The notes under the pieces: model-generated | Seen by the model: the letters and a program-made list of their open reading frames with translations, nothing else | What the model was told of the DNA's origin: nothing | Databases searched by the model: none | Position numbers and translations under genes: made by a program | In this document: positions 59,691 through 64,000 of the stretch, piece after piece | How positions within the stretch are numbered: position 1 is the first letter of the stretch | Layout: each line of letters starts with the position of its first letter | From: an uncultured Roseibium sp. | Lineage (GTDB): Bacteria; Pseudomonadota; Alphaproteobacteria; Rhizobiales; Stappiaceae | NCBI RefSeq assembly: GCF_947499295.1 | Contig: NZ_CANMNP010000005.1 | Span: forward strand, 1-64,000 | Direction: 5' to 3' | DNA: 64,000 nucleotides

Positions 59691-61331
59691 TCATCGCGGT
59701 TCGTCCATAAGGCCCTTGAAAATGGCATAACAGGCGAGCAGGAGGACAATGGTGAAGGGAAACCCCGTTGAGACCGCCATTGCCTGCAACGCGCCCAATC
59801 CGCCGCCGAGCAGAAGGGCTATCGCAACAAGACCCTCGAAAGTGCACCAGAACACCCGCTGAGAGACCGGCGCGTCGACCTTGCCCCCCGCGGTGATCGT
59901 GTCGATTACAAGCGAGCCTGAATCGGACGAGGTAACAAAGAACACGATCACCAGAATAATGGCAATAAACGAGGTGATCGAGGCGAGTGGCAGGTCTGCA
60001 AGCATGCCGAAAAGCGAGAGCTCGGGACTGTAGCTGGCAATCACGTGTTGATGTACCTGGCTGCCTTCGGGATCAGCCAGAACCTGTTCGATTGCAGTTT
60101 GGCCGAATGCAGTCATCCAGATGACCGAAACAACGGTTGGAATGATCAGGACGCACACAACGAATTCCCGCACGGTTCTTCCGCGGCTGACACGCGCGAT
60201 GAACATGCCGACGAAAGGCGACCAAGAAATCCACCAGGCCCAATAAAAGGATGTCCAGCCCTGACGAAAGCCGTCATCGTCTCTGCCGAACGGCATCGAA
60301 AGGGGAATGATCTCTTGTGCATAAGAAGCGAGATTGGACACGAAACTCGACACCAGCGTCGCTGTCGGTCCCGCAAAAATCACGAACAGGAGCAAAAGGG
60401 CAGCAAGTAACATGTTGATTTCGGACAGTATCCTCACACCGCCATCAAGGCCTCGCAAAACTGAAATCAGAGCGACTGCCGTAATGCCGATGATCAAGAC
60501 AACCTGTGCGGTGTTGCTGATTGGTATCCCGAAGACAAAATCGAGGCCTGCATTCGCTTGCTGCGCGCCGAAGCCCAAAGATGTCGCCAGCCCGAACAGG
60601 GTCGCGAATACTGCCAGGATATCGATGATGTGCCCTGGCCAGCCCCAGGTGCGTTCTCCGAAAATCGGATAAAAGACCGACCGCATTGTGAGCGGAAGAC
60701 CCTTGTTGAATGAAAACAGGGCGAGAGCCAACGCGACAACGGCGTAGATCGCCCAGGGATGCAGACCCCAGTGAAAGATTGTTGCCGCCATCCCCATGGC
60801 CTTTGCCGCGGCGACGTTTTCTGCAATCAGAGTGCCATCGGCATCAAATGGAGCAGGCACGCCGAGCGGTGACGAAAAGGCCATGTGATAAACCGGCTCC
60901 AACACGCCGAAGAACATCAGCCCGATGCCCATCCCGGCAGCGAACAACATGGCGAACCAACCGAAGTAGCTGTAATCGGGTGCCGCGTCTTTGCCACCGA
61001 TGCGCACATTGCCGAGCGGCGTGACGATGAGCGCGAGGCAGACAACGACGAATATGTTGCCAGAAATGATAAAGAACCAGTCCAGGTTGGATGTCAGCCA
61101 TTTGCGCAAGGCGTCGAACAAGGGTCCTACTTCGTTTTGAAAGGCCAGCGTCAGGAAGGTGAAAGCGGCAATTGTCAGACCGGATACCAGAAAGACCGGG
61201 TTGTGAATGTCCAGATTGAACGGCCCGATTCTGGTTTCAATATTGTCCTGGCCAATTTCATAATCGGTGTCGATGATATTGGCATCGCCTTCAGGATTGC
61301 GGATGCCCTGGGGTGTTTCGCTGTCGCTCAT
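59691..61331 (-). CDS. BCCT-family betaine/carnitine/choline transporter
   Basis: This 546-aa protein has twelve predicted membrane helices. The family motifs include FFGVLEPVYHMAF, the Trp-rich FYWAWWISWSPFVGMFIARVSRG region and TSSDSGSLVIDTITAGG. It imports quaternary-amine osmolytes such as glycine betaine, driven by sodium or proton gradients. ATG 61331 has AAGGAA 8 bases upstream. The hydrophilic 45-residue N-terminus is acidic. Confidence 0.92.
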   Translation of the reverse strand: MSDSETPQGIRNPEGDANIIDTDYEIGQDNIETRIGPFNLDIHNPVFLVSGLTIAAFTFLTLAFQNEVGPLFDALRKWLTSNLDWFFIISGNIFVVVCLALIVTPLGNVRIGGKDAAPDYSYFGWFAMLFAAGMGIGLMFFGVLEPVYHMAFSSPLGVPAPFDADGTLIAENVAAAKAMGMAATIFHWGLHPWAIYAVVALALALFSFNKGLPLTMRSVFYPIFGERTWGWPGHIIDILAVFATLFGLATSLGFGAQQANAGLDFVFGIPISNTAQVVLIIGITAVALISVLRGLDGGVRILSEINMLLAALLLLFVIFAGPTATLVSSFVSNLASYAQEIIPLSMPFGRDDDGFRQGWTSFYWAWWISWSPFVGMFIARVSRGRTVREFVVCVLIIPTVVSVIWMTAFGQTAIEQVLADPEGSQVHQHVIASYSPELSLFGMLADLPLASITSFIAIILVIVFFVTSSDSGSLVIDTITAGGKVDAPVSQRVFWCTFEGLVAIALLLGGGLGALQAMAVSTGFPFTIVLLLACYAIFKGLMDEPR

Positions 61332-61342
61332 GGGCACGTTCC

Positions 61343-61660
61343 TTATGTTGGGTGAAAGGCGTTGTCTGACTTGGGATACGGAATGGCCATCGTGACCTGT
61401 TTCCAATTCGATGATTGTTGACCAGCTGTGGCCAGGGTCGGATTTGTGACCCGTTTTCGAGCCATTGTGTCCAGATCTGGAGTGGCGCCGGACAAGAGTG
61501 CGATAAGTGCACGCGGATCGTGAGCCAGGCTTGGATCAATGCAATTGGCAGCGTAGCGACCGACGGGACTTTCGGCTGCAGAAAACAACAATGCAGAGAG
61601 AGCTATCGCCGACTTGGCCGGGTATGTCAGATCAGCAAGGGCATTCGGACTATCAAACAA
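61343..61660 (-). CDS. Uncertain small ORF upstream of the BCCT gene
   Basis: This frame of 105 codons starts with TTG after an excellent GGGAGGG ribosome site (6 bases) and ends 11 bases before the BCCT ATG. The product (ALSALLFSAAESPVGRYAAN early on) matches nothing I know, and third-position GC is lower than in the neighbours. It could be a small co-transcribed gene or a chance frame. The remaining bases to 61889 show no gene. Confidence 0.3.
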   Translation of the reverse strand: MFDSPNALADLTYPAKSAIALSALLFSAAESPVGRYAANCIDPSLAHDPRALIALLSGATPDLDTMARKRVTNPTLATAGQQSSNWKQVTMAIPYPKSDNAFHPT

Positions 61661-61889
61661 ATTTCCCTCCCTGACCTGCTCGTTAAGAAACGAATGGAAC
61701 GCGCACGAGAAGGTCTTCCAGCGGAGGCCGCTAATTCGGAAATTCTGATGTCTTTCTGGGTGCTCTTGGTCCAGTCCGCTGCCGACCTAAGATACTGTGA
61801 CGCAGGCAGGGTGCGCAGTCAAATCCGGCATCTGGAGACGACAAGGCGGCGCGTAACAACTGGAACTGGCCAAAGCCTGGAATGAATGG
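61661..61889. other. Gap between the small ORF and the diguanylate cyclase
   Basis: No gene or repeat was seen in these 229 bases. The promoter for the BCCT transport unit is expected here on the minus strand. Confidence 0.4.
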
Positions 61890-64000
61890 TCAGGCCCTTG
61901 ATGCCAGTACAGTGTCCCCGCCGGATTGATAGGCAACACACTTGTTTCGTCCGGAAGATTTGGCTTGGTAGAGTGCCGTGTCGGCCTTTTGCATGAGGGT
62001 CGAGAACTCCACGTCTTCGCGCGAAGAGGTCGCAAGCCCCAGGCTACAGGTTATGGTCTGCGTCACCCTGTCGAACTGACAATCATTGACGATTTTCTCG
62101 CGCAGCCGTTCGCAAACCTGCATGGCATCGTCCATATTGGTTTCATTGAGGATCAAGCAGAATTCTTCTCCCCCGACCCGGCCGAACACGTCGACCGCAC
62201 GCAATTCGCTGCCAACCGTGTGTGCAAATCTTGCAAGCACGTCGTCACCGGTGGAATGACCATGCATATCGTTGATCTGCTTGAATTTGTCGATGTCGAG
62301 CATCACAGCGGTAAAGGGGCGCTTGGTTCTCCGGAAGCGTTGAATTTCCGTATTGGCACGTTCAAGGAAAGCACGTCGGTTCAAGATCTGGGTCAGATCA
62401 TCGATGCTGGCGACACGCTCAAGACTGATTTTGGCATCCATGAGTGCCTGGTGATCGCGTTGCCGGGCGATTTCGTGGCCCACCCAATCAGCAAATTGAC
62501 GAATGATCTGAATGTCTTCCGGCGAAAAGTCACGTGCCCTTTTCTCAGGCGCAGAAAAGTTGATCGTGCCATGGACGACACCGTCGACCAGCAATGGAGC
62601 GCCGATGTAGCTTTCCAGGGCAAAGATGCCGTAGCAGGGGTGTTTGGCAAATGGCGAATCTGCCGCGTTCGAAGTTGCGATCGGCTCATCGGCCGACAAC
62701 GCGACAGTGCAATAGGTATCCTTAAGATCAAAGGACGTTCCCGGAACGAGTTCGCCATTCGGGCTCTGGGCGTGGGTTATCGTGTAGTGCTCGTCAATCA
62801 CGTGCGAGATGAGGCCGAAGGGAAGATCGAAATGCTCGCATCCAAGCCTCAGGATCTCTGCGATCTTGTCTTCGTGTCCAAGTTCGCGCGTTGACGTGAT
62901 GGCATAGAGTTCAGCCAGAGTTCGTTCAGTTTTTTTACGATCCGTAATGTCAGTGACAAGCACCACGAGGCCGTCCACTTCACCGCTCTCATTCAGACGG
63001 GGGTTCGCCTCCAGAAAACATTCCCTGCTCACACCGTCCGGAAAACTGAACCTGGCTTCATGGGTTACCTTATTGCCTTCCAGCGCATTTTGAAAAACCG
63101 TGCGAATGATTTCTCTTTCTTTCCAGGGCAAGCGATCCCGGAGCCGTGTTCCCAGCAGTTCTTCCGGCGATTGGTTGAACCAGCGGCAACCGGTTTTGTT
63201 GATGAAAAGGCAGTTACCGTCCCTGTCCGTTTCTGTAATGCTGGCCGACACATTATCTGCGATCAGGGACAGGTTCTTGTAAGCGCTTTCGGCCTGGGCC
63301 CTGGCTTCTTTAAGCTCTGTAATATCCGCGCGAATTCCGGCAATTCCGCCCGTGCGCGTGCGGGTCTCTGAGATCCTGATCCAGCGCCCGTCCCGCAGTT
63401 TCTGTTCAAGGACCTTGCCATCGGCTTGCTGGTGCCATTTCAGCCGCTCGCTGAACCATTGTTCCTGTGGCAGGTCTCCAGTGTCATATTGATCCTTGCC
63501 TAGGCCAAATTTCAGGATATCTTCGAAACGGTTGCCGAGAAACATGGCCGGAGCTGAATGGGCGTAAATGTCCCTGTAGTTGTCATTGCACAGGACGAGC
63601 CGATCGTCGGCATCAAATATTGCAAACCCTTCCAAAATGGCGTCCAGCGCGTCTTCCAGCGTGAGGGCAATGTCGCTGAGTTTGTTCTCAAGGGCTTTGC
63701 GTTCGCTGATATCACGGGCAATGAACAGGATGCCGGAAACATCTCGCTCGGCGTTGAACAGGGGAGCGCTGACAACTTCAACGGTTGTTTTCGACCCATC
63801 GCCGAGAACAAGATCGATCGTGTGTGTTAGTTTGTGCTGTTTTTCTGACGGTCCGCGATAAAGATCGGCCATCTGTTCGAATTGGGACGGGTCAGCGAAG
63901 AAACGCTTGGTTTGGGAGCCGATCAGGTCCGCCCTGTCAACGCGAAACAGCGTTTCCATCGCCTTGTTCACGAAGACGATGGTTCGTTCGGCATCCGTCA
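61890..64000 (-). CDS. PAS-GAF diguanylate cyclase, 5' end beyond the window
   Basis: The frame is open to the window edge and enters inside a PAS domain (TDAERTIVFVNKAMETLFRVD), so the gene is cut at its start; 703 codons are visible. Domains in order are a PAS ending ISERKALENKL, a second PAS (AIFDADDRLVLCNDNYRDIYA), a third PAS (ADNVSASITETDRDGNCLFIN), a GAF domain (about residues 370-510) and a C-terminal GGDEF domain with the active-site motif GGEEF. An inhibitory-site RAVD lies five residues before GGEEF, indicating product inhibition. It makes cyclic di-GMP in response to several sensed inputs. Confidence 0.9.
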   Translation of the reverse strand, partial: TDAERTIVFVNKAMETLFRVDRADLIGSQTKRFFADPSQFEQMADLYRGPSEKQHKLTHTIDLVLGDGSKTTVEVVSAPLFNAERDVSGILFIARDISERKALENKLSDIALTLEDALDAILEGFAIFDADDRLVLCNDNYRDIYAHSAPAMFLGNRFEDILKFGLGKDQYDTGDLPQEQWFSERLKWHQQADGKVLEQKLRDGRWIRISETRTRTGGIAGIRADITELKEARAQAESAYKNLSLIADNVSASITETDRDGNCLFINKTGCRWFNQSPEELLGTRLRDRLPWKEREIIRTVFQNALEGNKVTHEARFSFPDGVSRECFLEANPRLNESGEVDGLVVLVTDITDRKKTERTLAELYAITSTRELGHEDKIAEILRLGCEHFDLPFGLISHVIDEHYTITHAQSPNGELVPGTSFDLKDTYCTVALSADEPIATSNAADSPFAKHPCYGIFALESYIGAPLLVDGVVHGTINFSAPEKRARDFSPEDIQIIRQFADWVGHEIARQRDHQALMDAKISLERVASIDDLTQILNRRAFLERANTEIQRFRRTKRPFTAVMLDIDKFKQINDMHGHSTGDDVLARFAHTVGSELRAVDVFGRVGGEEFCLILNETNMDDAMQVCERLREKIVNDCQFDRVTQTITCSLGLATSSREDVEFSTLMQKADTALYQAKSSGRNKCVAYQSGGDTVLASRA

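Noticed and set aside
61415..61885. Plus-strand frame of 156 codons before the diguanylate cyclase
   Set aside because: No ribosome site, Cys-rich random-looking translation, and it overlaps a better minus-strand candidate.

Overview
The window is a gene-dense (about 1 gene per kb) alphaproteobacterial chromosome segment. The basis is an estimated high-50s GC content, SorC/EryD-type and FCD-GntR regulators, two CUT1 sugar transporters, a PuuD/PuuE-type purine pathway, a RamB/ScfR-like XRE regulator and a GcvA-like LysR. A marine Stappiaceae (Roseibium/Labrenzia-like) or rhizobial relative would fit, but no rRNA or other marker is present, so the genus is inference. No tRNA, rRNA or CRISPR array was seen.

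Layout. (1) 584-14420 (+): a SorC regulator followed by a tightly overlapping operon. It encodes a CUT1 ABC importer with two different ATPases, an erythritol-kinase-like FGGY kinase, a 2-hydroxyacid dehydrogenase, a GlpD/EryB-like FAD dehydrogenase, a class II aldolase, a second FGGY kinase and a HAD-IIA protein. (2) 14431-16898 (-): a third FGGY kinase and a second SorC regulator, divergent from (3). (3) 16998-25153 (+): an AraM-like glycerol-1-phosphate dehydrogenase, a HAD phosphatase, a class II aldolase, a second CUT1 importer (permeases, binding protein, ATPase) and an SDR. Blocks 1 and 2-3 look like two parallel polyol or pentitol modules: import, kinase, phosphopolyol dehydrogenase, then aldol cleavage of a ketose phosphate. 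(4) 25262-30724: a hexuronate operon (uxaC, a broken kdgF remnant, kduI, kduD, uxuB) with a divergent GntR regulator. (5) 30742-34356: a LysR regulator divergent from lysine 6-dehydrogenase and piperideine-6-carboxylate dehydrogenase, a two-step route from lysine to 2-aminoadipate. (6) 34452-40929: purine/ureide catabolism (puuD, LysR, a puuE-OHCU decarboxylase fusion, allA, allE) with a divergent GAPDH paralogue embedded.

(7) 41105-50107: regulators (RamB-like XRE, a LuxR mini-protein, LysR, MarR), a creatininase-family amidohydrolase, a SprA-related putative metalloprotease, an MFS transporter, a chromate transporter and a small membrane protein. (8) 50127-52003: an aldo-keto reductase flanked by two same-orientation IS6-family terminal repeats and decayed transposase pieces, the only clearly mobile-derived patch. 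(9) 52276-59622: a secreted ChaN-PDZ protein with an M1-like peptidase, an alkyltransferase, an EamA permease, an L,D-transpeptidase coupled to an OmpA-like lipoprotein, and a LacI regulator. (10) 59691-64000: a BCCT osmolyte transporter and a PAS-GAF-GGDEF diguanylate cyclase truncated by the window edge.

The most interesting signals are the twin polyol modules with non-homologous dehydrogenases, the paired ABC ATPases with complementary active-site defects, the kdgF remnant that has lost its metal ligands, and the IS6-bounded reductase.
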